A stretch of 64,000 nucleotides of DNA from Taenia hydatigena (GCA_036345935.2 JADWOT020000001.1:26693232-26757231), one strand, 5' to 3'. Positions 45,401 to 58,961 are shown, numbered from the stretch's first letter. Program-made: numbers and translations. The notes: a model not told the origin generated them from the sequence alone.

Positions 45401-46429
45401 ATGGAGAGGCTTAAAGATGAGTGTCACCAACCGGTCCACTTCAGCATTGCAATGTTTCCGAGGGTTGAGAATGCCAATGCCAATGCCTACTGGCGCTTGG
45501 CAGCACTAGCATTTTGCAACTTTAACTCACCCTTTGCTCGTGTCTCAACCTGTAATTTCGTAAAATGAGCCTCAGCTGCTAGACAAGAAGAAAGAAAGCT
45601 AGTGAGATTACCCTTTATGCGACAAGCGCATGACCGGAACCCTGTGCTTCTGTCAGCTGGTGCCGTGGCTTGGCCTTGTGGTCAGTATGCCCTGCGCAGA
45701 TGGGTAAATAGGTGGTTGAAAATTCGGTAATCCGCTCAGCATGCCACACGGATGTCTTCTCATGCTGGCTAGCATGCGTATTAAGGTGTGTACCGCTCTG
45801 AGATGGAGCAGCCAGGTTGTAATCCTTTCTTTACTCTCGTCCTTTAACGAATTCTTGAAGCGTGTGATTGACTTGGCTTTTTTCCTCAAAACGAGTAGAT
45901 TGAGAGTAAAGGAGTAAAAAGCTGAATGGGCGCTCCTACCGATCCCATTCCTATAGGTGGCCTACGTCAACTGCAAACTCCATTAAAGGGCTGGTTTACG
46001 CATAACCATACTAACGTTGTTTTATTTTAGCTAAAATATGATGCTTGTCAATGTGTGTTGATGCTAAAGATGAGGTTCAGCCTACCAAGCATAAGTTGAC
46101 TGCACTGCAATAGTCCCTGAAATGCAAGAGTTGTGATTTGGCTGTCTCAACACTTAGGGAAGCTAAAGCTGGGGTGTTGAGTCGGTGTTTAGGAGTGCGT
46201 AGCGTTCGGCGAACAAGCTTGTCGCTGTGGAATCGTCATCATCTACCCTCGAAGAAGTGTACTCTCTAATCAACCATGGCGCGCATTACTCTGCCTCGTT
46301 CGTGGCATCACCAATGGAGAGTGCTCGCTACCTCTTCTCACTCTACCCCTTCTAAGGGAATAAATGTAGCACTTGTTAGTCAGTGGTACAACCGATGGGT
46401 AGTTTGAAAATCGACAAAATTTACTCTAG

Positions 46430-46700
46430 TGGGGATAAGCAGTGCAGGAAATTCTGGGGAGCATCTTTTTTATTTCTGCTACTATTCAATTCCATGAATG
46501 CTTTGAACGCAGCAGTTGATCACATTATCCTCTTGTCACTATATCCCTCTCTCTTTGTAGATCGACAATCGTCTGGACACCCAGCCTGTGACATGCTTCT
46601 GATAACAAACGCGGCCCATTCGACGTGTCAACGAATGTTTCTGCCATCTAAAATCACTCCAAAGGCATTGTATTTGTTTTAGCTATCTCGCTGTCACCCT
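46430..46700 (+). repeat. Repeat family C, copy 2
   Basis: Direct copy of 23850-24110, with a frame reading NALNAAVDHIILLSL. The following 46.70-46.90 kb also resembles 55.84-56.0 kb (GGACATCACT, TGTACTTGCA). Confidence 0.6.
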
Positions 46701-47529
46701 TTATGGGCCGAAAATGTGGTCATAAGGTGACCAATATTGCCACCAACCGTGTAAGGACATCACTTCCGTCATTGTCGCCTGTACTTGCAGCCAATTAATA
46801 CGACGTTCCTCGTCAGCTAGCAAACCAGCCACTCGATGGACTGGCCATGTCTCCGACGATTTGACTGTCAGGTGGGACTGTGGCCACAAGTTAACCAGGT
46901 ACTGCCAACATGTGCCGAGATTGATGGTGTTCTCATTTTAGGTAATTAAAATGGCAATAACGCCAACGTCTATACCACTGATAGCTGCTCAAGAAAGGAA
47001 ACATGTTACATAGAAGATGGTTGACGCTGTTCCACTCTCTGGCTAATTACCACGTCATCCACTACTTCACTGGTGTATGTGGCTAAAGTGGTGACCACGA
47101 TCAGTCATGACAAACATTTCCAAGCCTACAGATTCGAGTTGAAGCGTCTCAACGTTTCACTTTTGCCACTTCAACTCCCCACACGTGCACGCTTACAGGC
47201 AGGCGGGCAAAGGATTGTAAACCAACTGCTACAGCATAGCAGCTTGAGCAAAAGATAGAGCTGGAGCTGTTATGCAACACTTATGTGATCAGCAAAGCTG
47301 CTTATGTGCATACATCTCGGCCTCCACGCAGCGGCAACTATCCCAGAGGCAATAACGAAACATTGACATCATCGGGCCTTCCCTTAACGTCCTTTATCCT
47401 CATCAAGCTACCTCGCTACTCACTCAACTAGTAATGGAGAATGTCGCCTACCTGTACTCAAGCTACTGGCTCTGAGAAAGCGACGGCTAAGCGGCGCGCC
47501 AAAAAACGACCACTGAAAGCTTCTACCAA

Positions 47530-47790
47530 CCAAACAATCTCCAGGCGTAATCAAAGCATCAATTTTGTTTTTCCTTGTAAAGCACAGCCTCCTGGCCTGT
47601 GTGAAGTTCACCGACAACACGAAGAGTGGAATAGTTTAACGGAGACTCACATTCTGCACGCCTATCCAACACAGAATTTAAGTCTAACTGAATGGACACA
47701 CTCAAATTCTTGCTGCAGCTATTTCTCGGCCAAAGCGAATTTGAGCATCTGCGCGCAGACGATGCCGAGAAAAGTGGCCAAGCAGAAAAA
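47530..47790 (+). repeat. Short inverted repeat D, left arm
   Basis: Reverse-complement similarity to about 47905-48155. Paired landmarks are GGCGTAATCAAAGCAT with AATTTTGT, and AGCGAATTTGAGCA. Arms of about 250 bases are separated by about 110 bases, so a transcript could fold back. Confidence 0.6.
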
Positions 47791-47904
47791 ATAATGCGCC
47801 ACCGTCATTTTACCGAACGGATCAGTGACCAAAGAAATACAATCTCGTACTTTCTCCCACGGTGCTTGTTTTGAGAGGCAGGCCTATTCTAATAAATTAC
47901 TATT

Positions 47905-48155
47905 GCATAGCCTTTGTCAACAGTCAGTGCCTCCTGCTCAAATTCGCTCTGGGTGAGGAACGGCTGCCACAAATCTTGAGCGTGGCTACTCAGCTAGCCT
48001 GCAATTCTAAGGTGGATGGATGTGCGCAATGTGGATTGAGGTTGACCTTTCTAACCTTTGTGCTGCCTGCAGATCTCAACCTGATGACGAGGTTATGCCT
48101 AGCAAGAAAACACAAAATTAATGCTTTTTATTACGCCTTGAGTTTGTTGGGTCGG
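47905..48155 (-). repeat. Short inverted repeat D, right arm
   Basis: Partner of 47530-47790; its plus strand carries TGCTCAAATTCGCTCTGG and AAATTAATGCTTTTTATTACG. Confidence 0.6.
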
Positions 48156-48184
48156 TTGTAGCTTTAGGTGGACGATTCTTAGAA

Positions 48185-49050
48185 AGCCCTATTTGATGAC
48201 AGTTCGGCAGCCAGAGATGTGTTCGTCGAACACCTCTTGTCTAATTTTGAATGCGAACTGGTCAGACATTCATAATGCAAACGTGTCGACATGACGAAGC
48301 GGCTAGATATCCGTCCCCACTATTAATGCTGTGGTCGCTCTGATAGTGGGATTCGACGGAGTGTTGTAGCAGCATTAATCGCAGAGGCAGTGGAGGTGGA
48401 GCAACAGCACCTGTCCTCCTCCAAACGCGCTTAATTCTCACCACCCTACATCGTTACTCGTATCACCAGTGATGGATACTGATACCCACCTGCATCCAAT
48501 CTGCTCGTTTTTAGTGAATGAGGACCAGGTAAGGGAAGACGAACTCCGTACCTTTACACACCTTTGCGAATGTGTCGACGCACAGCTGCTGACATTGCAA
48601 CAGCCTCACACTTCTTTGGAACCACCTCTCAGTCAATGTGGGCCGAGATCGCTCACATGTGACGTCTGCAGTCATGGTGTGTCTCCTTCCTTTCTGCATC
48701 CATTGGTGGTCCCATCACTAAACGAGTGATGTCTGCACAACTTGCGTACTTGAACAGGCGGGTGCGTTTTACCCGTTACCGCTAAGGTTTCCTTTGCAGT
48801 GTGAGAGAGATACGACACGCGTCTATTGTTTCCTTGGTTTCAAAGCGGATTGCAGCCCCGGAAAGTTTTGGGTCTCGATGTACTTTGCCCTTGCAATCAT
48901 CTAGTGAATTTCACCGTTTCATTTTGATGCGGACACTTCTTGCATGAGTGATATACTCGGACGTGTCCTTTTGACCCCAGGGAGTTCTCGTAAACTTCGC
49001 AGTCTTGAGGATCCACCAGGCACCGAAAAGACAGAAGATGGCAAGTATAA
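48185..49050 (+). repeat. Repeat family F, copy 3 (longest)
   Basis: Includes all segments of the 26.1 kb and 30.8 kb copies in one order, so it is likely closest to the full family block. No coding domain was recognised. Confidence 0.7.
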
Positions 49051-49994
49051 TACAATCTTTTCCACCTCAATGCTCACCAATAAACAAAGCTCGAGCAAGA
49101 CCTGGACCAGTTTTCTGGTTGATCGCCGGCAGTTGTTCAGAGCAATCACTGTAATCCTCCATCACGGTAAATTTCTCCGACCTACAAACGATCTAGCAGC
49201 CAGATCACCGGCTAACGAGTACGCCAAGTGACATTTACACTTGACACTGGCGTAGAGACATTGTTACCTACTGTTAAATTATTGGTCCGCCTGTCAACGG
49301 GCCAGTCATCTGTCCACACTGCATCCTATTTAACCCAAACAGTACCAACATCACTCCTAAGCTACTGCTTCAGCATCAAGCAATCTCGGAGGAGCGTCAA
49401 TTTGTGATTTGGAAACACAGACGAAAGCTGTAATTCGAAACGCCTTTTCTTTCGTCACTCTTCACTCAAGTGCGAGATACTGTTAACAGAAAACAGGTTC
49501 TTCATTTCGCCATCACTTCTGTTCTTGTTAACTCACAGTATACAAGAATCTTGAAAGTACCATTATTTTCTTGTAATTGTGGTAGAATTTGCAAGGTTTG
49601 GCGTGGACTTAGGAACACATCCAGTGACATCACTCATTCGCGAATCGAATCTATCCGCATGGGAGGACAAATAGTTGGCTGGGCGGATGATGAGAGATTT
49701 TATAATGGTGGAGCATTTTCGAGGACAAGCGCCAATTGAGGTTGCTTGAGGTCACTAGAGTCTGATTGTTAGGCGCCTTTGCTTCATGGGCACAGATAGA
49801 CAGCGTGTCTGCGTATGAAGGGCAGTCGTGGAGGAGGAGGGTACAAGTTGACAAAACAGCCGGTCTCTTTTGACCGACAGTTCAAGTCACCTCAATCTTT
49901 TCGATTTCCTCCACACACACACATTCAGAAAGCTGCTGTATGGTACAGCTGCTTTTATTACCCCAGTGGACACCGCATGATACGATTTCTCTTC

Positions 49995-50190
49995 GCAATC
50001 TGCATCATCATCATCTCCTCAGCCATCAATATTCTCATGTCAATGCACTCAATCCTCGGCTTATGGATACAGTCCGTAGTGTCTGTGCGTCACCGCATTT
50101 AAGTCTTGGAAATCAGTGCTGCGAGAAGGACAAATCCTCTTCATGCGGCTGTGAGAACGTTCCTCCCAGTTGGACGAAATGCGGTCAGAA
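49995..50190 (+). repeat. Repeat family I, copy 1
   Basis: Direct similarity to 55485-55680. In one frame both copies read SHVxAL-PRxMD then SVCA-P-LSLGN, and they share CTTTTATTAC/CTCATGTC and CCAGTTGGAC words. Confidence 0.65.
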
Positions 50191-51451
50191 AGCATGCATT
50201 TCCTTGGGGAACCGTCATCATCACCCTCGAGTGGAAAGTGCACCAGATGAGCAAACGAAACGCTCCTTTATCCATACATTTTTCCAGGTACCGAAGAATG
50301 CCTAGTCTTTGCCTGTTTTAAGGCAGCTAAATCCAGGAAGAAGGAGAAGAGCTGAAGTCAAGATTGAGCGAAGGACCAAAGTTGTTGTGGCCTCAGCCTC
50401 TGGATGCACACGCCTCTGTGACAAGGAAGCAAGTTGGGCAAGTATTTTATTTTAGATAGCCTAAATGTTTCACGAGGAGCTTTGCTTAACTCACCTGCCT
50501 CCGACCCTGCATTTAAGGCCACTCCGTCAATAACCCATCACCGGTGGTTTCGCTTATTGTGCAGGGATAACTATAAGGATGGGTAGTTGGCTGGTAGGTG
50601 GACCAGTCACTAATTCAAACCTGACTATTCCTTGCTTGATTACTTTAGTAAATAGCTATCACCTCATCGCTACATGCTAATGTTGACGGTTGTCGGGCTG
50701 CTTTGGTATGTCAGTGTGTTTGAATTAGATGTAGTTGGCTGAATCCTACTATTTGACGACAAACGCCTAACGAACGTGCTTTCTCATACAATTTCGCATC
50801 TATTCGTCTTTAAGGGAGAGACGGACCCACTTGAACGAGCGTAGCCCTCGTCACCCTACTGCGCTCGTTATTTTATCAATGTCTATTGCCACCTACACGC
50901 TCCCACTCCCTTCGTTCCAAATGACTGGAGGGCAAGGAGGGAGAGGCGAGAGCTTTACCTATTGCACCCCTTTCCAAATGTGTTAGTAAACTACTGCGGT
51001 TAAATTTCGTGATTGCACACGAAGGAGCAGCTTCGTCGTCTTGATGTAGTCCTTCCGCCAATGTAGATCACGACCGCTCAGAAGCGGCTTCGGCAGAGTA
51101 TTTTGTAGCTACGCATAGCTAACGTCGCACCGGTTGATTACCGCAGTGTTTTGGGTTGAAACTAAGTCGTCATCCCTCCCTGCCATATAATTACTACTCC
51201 AAAACTTCATTACTTGGTCCGATACTTGTAAGATCACTTGATTGTATTAATTTTATCGTTAAGGTTTCCCTGGAGATGACGAAACAGAACTGTTGTAACT
51301 ATAAATCGTTTCCTAATCTTAAAAGCTTTGAATCAGCAAACGAGGTCGGCTGACTTCCACGAAGCTACTCATCAGACTCATAAGCCCTCTGAAAGTGAGT
51401 TACCACCTTAGCAGTGCTAGGAAGCTTCTCTGTGTTTAAGGTGAAGGAGGA

Positions 51452-53118
51452 GCGAGAAAACACGGCTGGTAAAGTGTTATTTTTGAAGTTGTCAGGTTCC
51501 TTGTATCCTGAAAAGGTAGAAAGTGTTGGAGGAAAAGATGGAAATGTATTTTGCAGCCATAAAGTACAAGCAGTAGTCAGTATTTGCGGTTGAACTAATC
51601 GGTTGAAAGGCTTAAACGCATCTAAGGGAGTAAATGTTAATCTTAACGACTGTAATCAGGGGGGAACGCTGGTTCCTCACCAATGCGAAGCCTAAGTTGG
51701 CATTAGAGAGGGCGGATCGGTGGACACTTTCGAAAGACTGTCGCCTTCTCTTTAAGAGTCGTTGGATGAGGAAGTGTGGCGATTAGGTGCTGTTCAGAGC
51801 GATTGAGTCTGTCCTTCGCAGTAGTGAGGGACGATGCTTTGAAGTGTGCGTATTTCATAGTCGTTGATGAAGACTGTTTCAGGGACTTGTCTGGTGCATT
51901 CGAGAAAGTTGTGACTATGGCAGCGAAGGAAACAAATTATCTAGCAGAAATGTGAAATAGTGTCTGATTTGGCTCCACCCGAGTGTGTGACCAAGGTGGC
52001 TCTGATTACAGCCAGTGCTTACGCAATGCTTTAGCCTCGATTTTCAAAATTGGATTTCTTGTAGAAAAAGTGGTTAGAATAGTGCGAAGGTAGTAAGATG
52101 TAAATGTCAGTCATGAAGTAATATTTTGTGTTCGTTTATGCGGACTTACAAAGAGTAGTGGTGGGGACGTAGATTTGGTTGGAATGAGCCTCCCTTTTGG
52201 GTGTTGGGCGGATGAGAGAGTGGAAGAGGATGGGAAAGTAGTGATGTGTTTGAAGTGTTGGAAATGGCGTCTTTTGCACTTGTAGTGAGCCAAGTGGCAT
52301 GAATGTGTCACGAAGTGGCCTCGTGGACACATTGAGGTGAATGCTGGAACCAGTTTTGCGCCCGTATCGGCCGGCGGTGTCATTGGTGGTGGCGGTGGTG
52401 CCGGGGATGGATCCTGCCTCAATGATCTATGGCTTCAATGGGCAGTCCTGGGGCGCTGTTTACCCACTCACTCACTCACCCACCGACCAACTCACCCGCC
52501 AGCCCATGCTCTGTCCGATGTCGTCGAGGACTTAAGATGTTTGGAAGAGGTGGTTGGAAGTACCCTCCCGTGTGTGCAGAAAACCACACGTGAACTTGTT
52601 CCCCTTCCCTCCCCTGCCGTGTCGTGCCCTGCCCTGCTCTGCCCTCCTGCCTTCCTCTCTCTTCTGCCGCCAACACTGCTGCTGCTGCTCTTGCTCCTTA
52701 TTGGTAATGTGACTACTTTAGTTATTATTATTGCTGCTACCATTGATAAAGCTAAACTGTTGCTACTGTTGAAACCAGTAAAGGCGCCCTCCTACCTTCC
52801 TCCCTTTTGCATATGCAGGATGTGTTGGATATTGAGGAGTGGGGTAGAGACACCACACCGCCATTGGATACTGTAGAGTTTATCAAAAACCTGTGGTGGA
52901 ATGGCGGCTGTTAGTGCTGCGTTGCCCTCAACTTCGATCTTTTGCCGTATGTTCATAACCATTCTGCAAAGAATACCTTTTGTGTGTTTTGCTGGAACCA
53001 CGCGCATCTCTAGTGCTACCTGTACAAAAGGCTAGTTGTGCATCATCCGCGTAGTCATTAACAGGAGCGCAAAGTAGATGCATTTTCTCTGACTGGTTCT
53101 ACTGTATGATAATGCATG
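51452..53118 (+). repeat. Inverted-repeat arm B, inner part
   Basis: Reverse complement of about 58962-60336. Landmarks are GTTCCTTGTATCCTGAAAAG, GTGGGGACGTAG, CCACATTG or CACATTGA words, GATATTGAGGAGTGGGG and the inner end near GATGCATGCTT. The loop to B' is about 5.8 kb. A 179-codon plus frame (52337-52876) with a Leu-rich stretch falls here, but its middle is deleted in B'. Confidence 0.86.
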
Positions 53119-54543
53119 CTTACATGCATGTTTACTCGCAGGATGGCAGTAGGTGGCAGTTACGCACATTGTAGTCTTCAGCGGAATTGTCGAAGTCTCG
53201 GCTGCGTCTACCTCTCACGGGGGACAATCTTGGCCCGCAGTTTAGCCTTCCCCTGTGCAGATCTCTCTGTTGTCCAAAAAACCTCTCGATTAGTTTGATT
53301 TCACCATCACCAGTCTCGCCGTGGACTTACGAGATGCACCTTCCTACTTATGTGCTTATAAGTAGTTGACGTTTTGGACTCATCCTGAGCAAGAATGTGG
53401 TTGTTTGGTCAAATAGGTTTCCAGATTATTATTTTGAAGTAAATCATCACCTCTTGTGGCCATTCCTCTGCGAGGTACTGCCGTCCCACACTGTCTTGTC
53501 CTCCGATTGTGTGAGTGAAGTAGAGAGTCTTTTCTCCCTTGTTCGATGTCTTTGTTCTACTGCGTTTTCCCGACTGTCATCAACGGCATTAGTGTAGAAT
53601 TCGATAATAATTATTGCTATTATAATGGGGCAAATTTATGGTCGTATCGGATAGAGGTGGAGAAAGCGTCTGTCACGACTGGGAAAAGCCCCTCAACGGC
53701 CAGCAGACCTGACCAGACTTCTGCTGTAGTAACCACGACTGGCGGTGACTCGGCCTGCGCTGCTTTGGTCATTGTAACTCTACTAGCTTTCGTGACTTTT
53801 CCCGTAGGTCCGTACAACCAATCACCAGGCGCCTCAGCTACTATGAATAGTGCAGCTCACTGTTTGCGTTCAGCAAAAAGGCTGTTTATTTTCTATCGCA
53901 AACTTCATTAAATACGAAGAATGGTCAGAATGACAATCATCCATCCAGGACTAAAGATGTTAGCATTTGCATTCGTCTTCATCAACACTGAAGGTCGTTT
54001 ACCCCTGTGAGGTGGGTAATCGGAAATCACTGAACTGCAATGATGCTTATCGTGGTAAGGAATAAAAGACAGCGCTGTAATGCTGGATGTGCGTTCAAAT
54101 CCCCAGTGAGAGACGCTGCTGTTTCGAGCTACGCACCTAGCAACAAACCATGCATTTGTCAGGTAGTTGCCTGATTGGTCAAAGCATTACCACGCCTTAC
54201 TGAAATTTCATCAAAGAATCGTACCAGTTTAGGAAGTTGGCAGGATCTTGGTAACTACTTCTACCCATAAAAAACCAGGTGGGAATATCGAATGGAGCTG
54301 CTACCTGCAACAGGTGACTTACTCGAATATGCGGTCCGGCTCATGCCTGAACGACCCACAATTTGGCACAAAGCTATCTTTTGAGTGTGGTGAATCGTGT
54401 AAAGAGAGGCCAGATTACCACCAACGTATGACGAAATAGGCCAGCGATGAAAACCTGCCTACCGTGAACAGTCGTCTCTGTACAATATTGTTGCCTGTTT
54501 AAGGCAGGTGCATCAAAATCTTGAATTGTTTCAGCCATGCAAC

Positions 54544-54544
<1 letters not shown>

Positions 54545-54577
<33 letters not shown>
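54545..54577. repeat. (TG)n microsatellite
   Basis: An uninterrupted TG run of about sixteen units, the longest dinucleotide run in the window. Confidence 0.95.
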
Positions 54578-54580
<3 letters not shown>

Positions 54581-55484
54581 CCAGGCAGGTGGGCGGCCTA
54601 GAGCAAAGAGGAGTGGGGATGGGTAACTTGGCAAGCACTTATTCTCTATGGGGCAAAGCATCTTGTAGAGGTTAAGTGATATGTTATGATCATAGGCTTC
54701 CAATCATATCTGTAAACATCTTTCTCCCCTTTCTTTCGTCTTCCTTCCGGCGGGAGAGGGGCGTTGGGTGGATAACGACTCAATGACCCTGAGACTAGCC
54801 AGTGACGTTCACTCACGCCTGGACGTCGCGGAATGACCTTGAGCCTAGCCAATGTCATTCTTCAACGGGCACTTGCCTCCAGAAGAGCTGAGCTGTTATT
54901 GACAACGAGCATATAAATAGTAAGAACTTCTTTAAAAAAATTAGAACCGAAGTTCTACAAAAACAAAAAAAAATGCAGTACATAAGGCATAACAAAAAGA
55001 CTAAAAATTTTTTGTGAAAATGAGCACGCATAATATAGCCACAGACACCTCGGAGAAGGAGGGTGAGGCTTCTCTTTAAGGACCTACTGCAGTTTTAGTA
55101 GTCCCTGCTTATTTCTACCTAATAGCTGATTGCGACGTGACGTTGGAAAATGATGCACGCGTAAATCCGGTTTGTGGAACCAACTGAGTGGCGTGCGCGC
55201 CTGCCTCCACCTTGCAGCATCAACAGTCGCGGAGATAGCGGCGATGCAGAAGAAACAACGCTCATAGCCGCCTTCGCGCTACCTCGTTCATCATGCCACC
55301 ATGCGCTTTAAGGGAAGGATGGTCAAGTGTGGTGAGATGAACGTTAAAGTTTGTCTTACGCTCATTGTTTTTCATTCGCTTGGATCGAGGACATCTAGAA
55401 CAGATCGCCCGGACTGCAGACGTCCTTAAATTTCGTACAATTTTACTTTGTCGAGAGGTTGTTCGTGCCTTAAGACCCTTTATC

Positions 55485-55680
55485 CGGCACCATTTGCATC
55501 GCCGTCCCCTCAACTACCAGTTCTCTCATGTCGGTGCACTCACTCCTCGGTTTATGGATATAATCTGCAGTGTCTGTGCGGCACCGTATTTGAGTCTCGG
55601 TAATCGGTGTCACAAAGACAACAAAATTCTCTACATGTGGTTGAATGAATAGTCCTTCCAGTTGGACATTATGCTGTCTG
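55485..55680 (+). repeat. Repeat family I, copy 2
   Basis: Direct copy of 49995-50190, lying in the B loop rather than in the 7.55 kb segment. Confidence 0.65.
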
Positions 55681-55819
55681 GGCTTAGTAGTGCTGAAGCT
55701 TTCGGCGTTATCCGAAATCATTTACGCCTTTGATGTTAGGGGCAATCACATACTCCACCACCCAATACTTCTCTCACTTGACGAATCAGTGATCAACCTA
55801 TGACCCAACCTACGTTTTT

Positions 55820-56010
55820 AACAGTAAGCGTGACCCGTTTGACGTATCAACCCGCATTTTGTGTCATCATTGCCAACCTCGGCCTGAGGACATCACTACA
55901 GACATTTGTACTTGCAATCAGTTGATACCACAGCTCCCTCGTTGACCAGCGGACCAGTTTTCGTCATTGTGGCTGCAGATACTGCCGCTATGTGCCACTT
56001 CTCACTCACT
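55820..56010 (+). repeat. Repeat family C, weak third copy
   Basis: Shares TTGACGTATCAA-type, GGACATCACT and TGTACTTGCA words with 46.6-46.8 kb. Boundaries are uncertain. Confidence 0.4.
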
Positions 56011-58961
56011 GATAATTTTTGCGAACCACAAATGCTTACGTCATTACCTTTTGTCCGATGTTGCTCAAGTGGGTGGCAAAAACTAGGACCTGATATGACA
56101 AAAGGCTTTACTTAAATCAAGCTATCTCGTCATAGTGCAAGGGGATTGGAATAAGAGAAAAGCCCTCTACTACTCCTTTTAACTCTGAGTTGGCATTTTG
56201 TCACCGAACCATTTGCTTATGTTGACAAATGGAAAGTCATTTTGGTGAAACTGCACATTTGCACTACATGTGCTTGACAAAGCAGTCCTTAATGTCAGAA
56301 GAGAAGCTGCCTGCTCCAAACCCATTTGTTCGGGGAAAAACCTCTAAAGTAAAATGATGGAGGAATGGTCCTTTGTGGTCAGATACCTTTGGGTACAGGC
56401 ATGAAGGCGTAAACAAACCAGCAAATCCATCGAAATGTGTGACAGACTCGACTTTCATTCCCTTAGAAAGGGTAGAGTGAGAGCGGGCAACAAGCAGACT
56501 TCATTTGTACTGACGCAGCTTGATAGACCGATTATCGTCACACAAAAGAATCCGGACAGTTCCATTTGTCTTTCAATGCCATTTTCACAGACATAGGGCA
56601 CATTGGACAGGATGTTAACTTTAGGCAAACGCTCTAAAGAAAAGTTGCTTACGCATTAGATCTGACCCAATATATTAAAACAATCATGCGGAATGAAAGC
56701 ATGCACCTAGGGCCTATACTCCCTATACGGCAAACCAGCTCAAATGGTATTCGTTTCCTCTTGTTTCCCACTGCTTTTCCAAAGGCATCGCTTCTCCTGA
56801 GATAGCTCCGTACCCGTACGAGGCAACGATCACCTTAGGCTCAGCCTTATTCCCCTTGCACACCGCTTTCTGTCTATACCATGGTGACGCCATTCTCAAC
56901 CTCACTTCAAAAGTTTGCCGGCTTACCGCGATGACTGATGGGAGTAAGGTCTTCTCGGACGACAAGTGGAAAACAAGAAAATGAGAGGCTTAGGATAAAA
57001 AGCTGGTGATTGCTACCACTGCAGTACTATTCGCCTTCATGCTGCATCCTCAAGCCAAATTGTCAGCTACGTTTGGTCAAATAGGGGACCCCGTGGTTAG
57101 AGTGATCCAATTGCAGCCACCACACGAATGCACTCAGTACAGGACTCAACGAACTACGTCAGAAAGTCTACTTTAATAGCAAAATGACTTGTAATCTTAT
57201 GCCCTCTACCATGAGTCAAGAGAAGTGGTTCACAAGCATTCAGTGGATTGACCTGTGGTCTCGATGGCAAACGCTCCAAATTCAGCTCCACTATAACAGA
57301 GGAGAGGTGAGAGGGAGGAGAAGGCAGTATTGGGCGAGAGAAAGAAAACAGTTGAATGAGAAATCATTTTAATAAAAGCCATTGATTACGCAGAACGCTC
57401 TGCAGTTCCTCAAATGCAGCATCACCCTTCCCTTAAAAGTCATAATGAAAGAACCAACTTCAACAGTTCCGAGATCTCCACTTCACCCACATTGTTCACT
57501 CTACCACCGCCTTGGCTCTAAATCAACTTTCCCACCCTCACTAACAACACCATCCTCCACCACAGTAGAAACTCTTGCATTCAACTCCTCCAATCAACCC
57601 ATTTCAGCGTCATGCGTGCGCATGCACAATCCGTTGGAGGAGTGAACTGCTGAGTGCAAAACCATTCGAAGAAGATTCCTATCAATTAGTCAATGGACTG
57701 CACCGCTGTGCCTTCGGAAAGCAAACACCTATCAATGCCTGCCAACATCATCATCATGAGGGGAAAGGTCATATTGCTACTAGTTTTCGCCCCTTCAAAC
57801 CCTCCATCCACCATCAATTCACTCATTCAGCAAATCCCCTCCAACCTCGTACTTAACACACCTGACTTATTGCCGAAGAAGACCGCCGCACAACCACCTG
57901 ACTACACCCAGTAGCATCCCGAGAGCACGCATTTCTTCTCCATTCATCAACTAATCGACCTTACATTCCGCATCCATCTACCCAACCTCACCACAACTCA
58001 CATCCATTTCGGTTAAAGGGTTCGTGATTAAGACTGGAATTGCTCACCAGAATAAAACTTCCCAGAAGCGAATTCAGATTAAATTAACTTGTGGGTATTC
58101 GCCAGGTACAATATGTCTCCCAGAATTGTCGGGTCAAACAACAGCCTCATCGAATGCGTGGATGCGAATGTTGAAGTGTCAAGAAAAATAGGACACCTAC
58201 GTGACAAGTCGACGCAGTATGCACCACCTACACCAATGCGGTTAATGACACCGCAGAAGGAGACTCACCCTCGGTCTCACCGGCGGTCGGGAAAGCGCAG
58301 TAGAGCAAAGACATTGGCCAAGGGAGAAATAACTCTCCACTTCACTCACACAATCAGAGGACAAGACAATGTGTGACGGCAGTACCTCACAGGGAATGGC
58401 CACAAGGCTCAATGATTTACTTTAAAATATTAATCTGGAAACCTACTTGACCAATCAAGCACATTCTTTCCCAAGACAAGTCCAAAACGCCAACTACTTG
58501 TAATCAAATGAGTAGAAAGGTGTGGCTGATAACTTACACCGGACGCAGACCATCTCGGAAGTCCACGGCGATATTTATGACGGTGAAATCGAACTCATAG
58601 AGAGGCTTTTGGACATCACAAAGATCTGCGCCGAGGGCGGCTATACTGCGAACCAAGTTTGTCTTCCGTGAGAGGTAAACAGTGCCGAGACTACGGCACA
58701 CTTCCACTCAAGACTACAATGTGCGTAACCGCCGCCTACTGACATCGGGTTCGATTAGAGTCATGCGGAGACCCAAGATCGTGCGAGCATACACAATTCA
58801 AGGTATGAATGACTGTGAAATGTCCAGTAGTTCGAGATGGTGTACGTATGCACACGCCACTTAATCGATGATGCTCGAAAGTGGACAAGTAATGCTCCTC
58901 TCAGTCACCTCCGTGTGGACGTTTGAGCCAACGGTGCTAATGCATCTAATGATGTACCCTG

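Larger units (their letters stand above)
43899..51451 (+). repeat. 7.55 kb segment present in B, replaced by 74 bp in B'
   Basis: B and B' are collinear up to TGACTTATGCAGG (B ends at 43898, B' at 60411) and again from GCGAGA-AACACGG (B from 51452, B' from 60336). Between these points B has 7,553 bases and B' has 74. The segment holds a tandem pair H (44.2 and 44.77 kb), families G, C and F (45.1, 46.4 and 48.2 kb), an inverted pair D (47.53 and 47.9 kb) and a member of family I (50.0 kb). I see no terminal inverted repeat, target-site duplication or transposase, so insertion in B and deletion in B' are both possible. Confidence 0.8.
53119..58961. other. Loop between arms B and B' (about 5.8 kb)
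   Basis: No intact gene was recognised. It contains a TG microsatellite (54545-54577), a family I copy (55485-55680) and a weak family C copy (55.82-56.01 kb). Open frames at 53546-53911 and 58089-58376 have no recognisable domain. From about 56.1 to 58.96 kb I see nothing assignable. Confidence 0.6.

Noticed and set aside
52337..52876. 179-codon frame with Leu-rich membrane-like stretch
   Set aside because: Its middle is deleted in the B' partner, the composition comes from CTG/CTC and CCT-rich runs, and no splice or homology support is seen.
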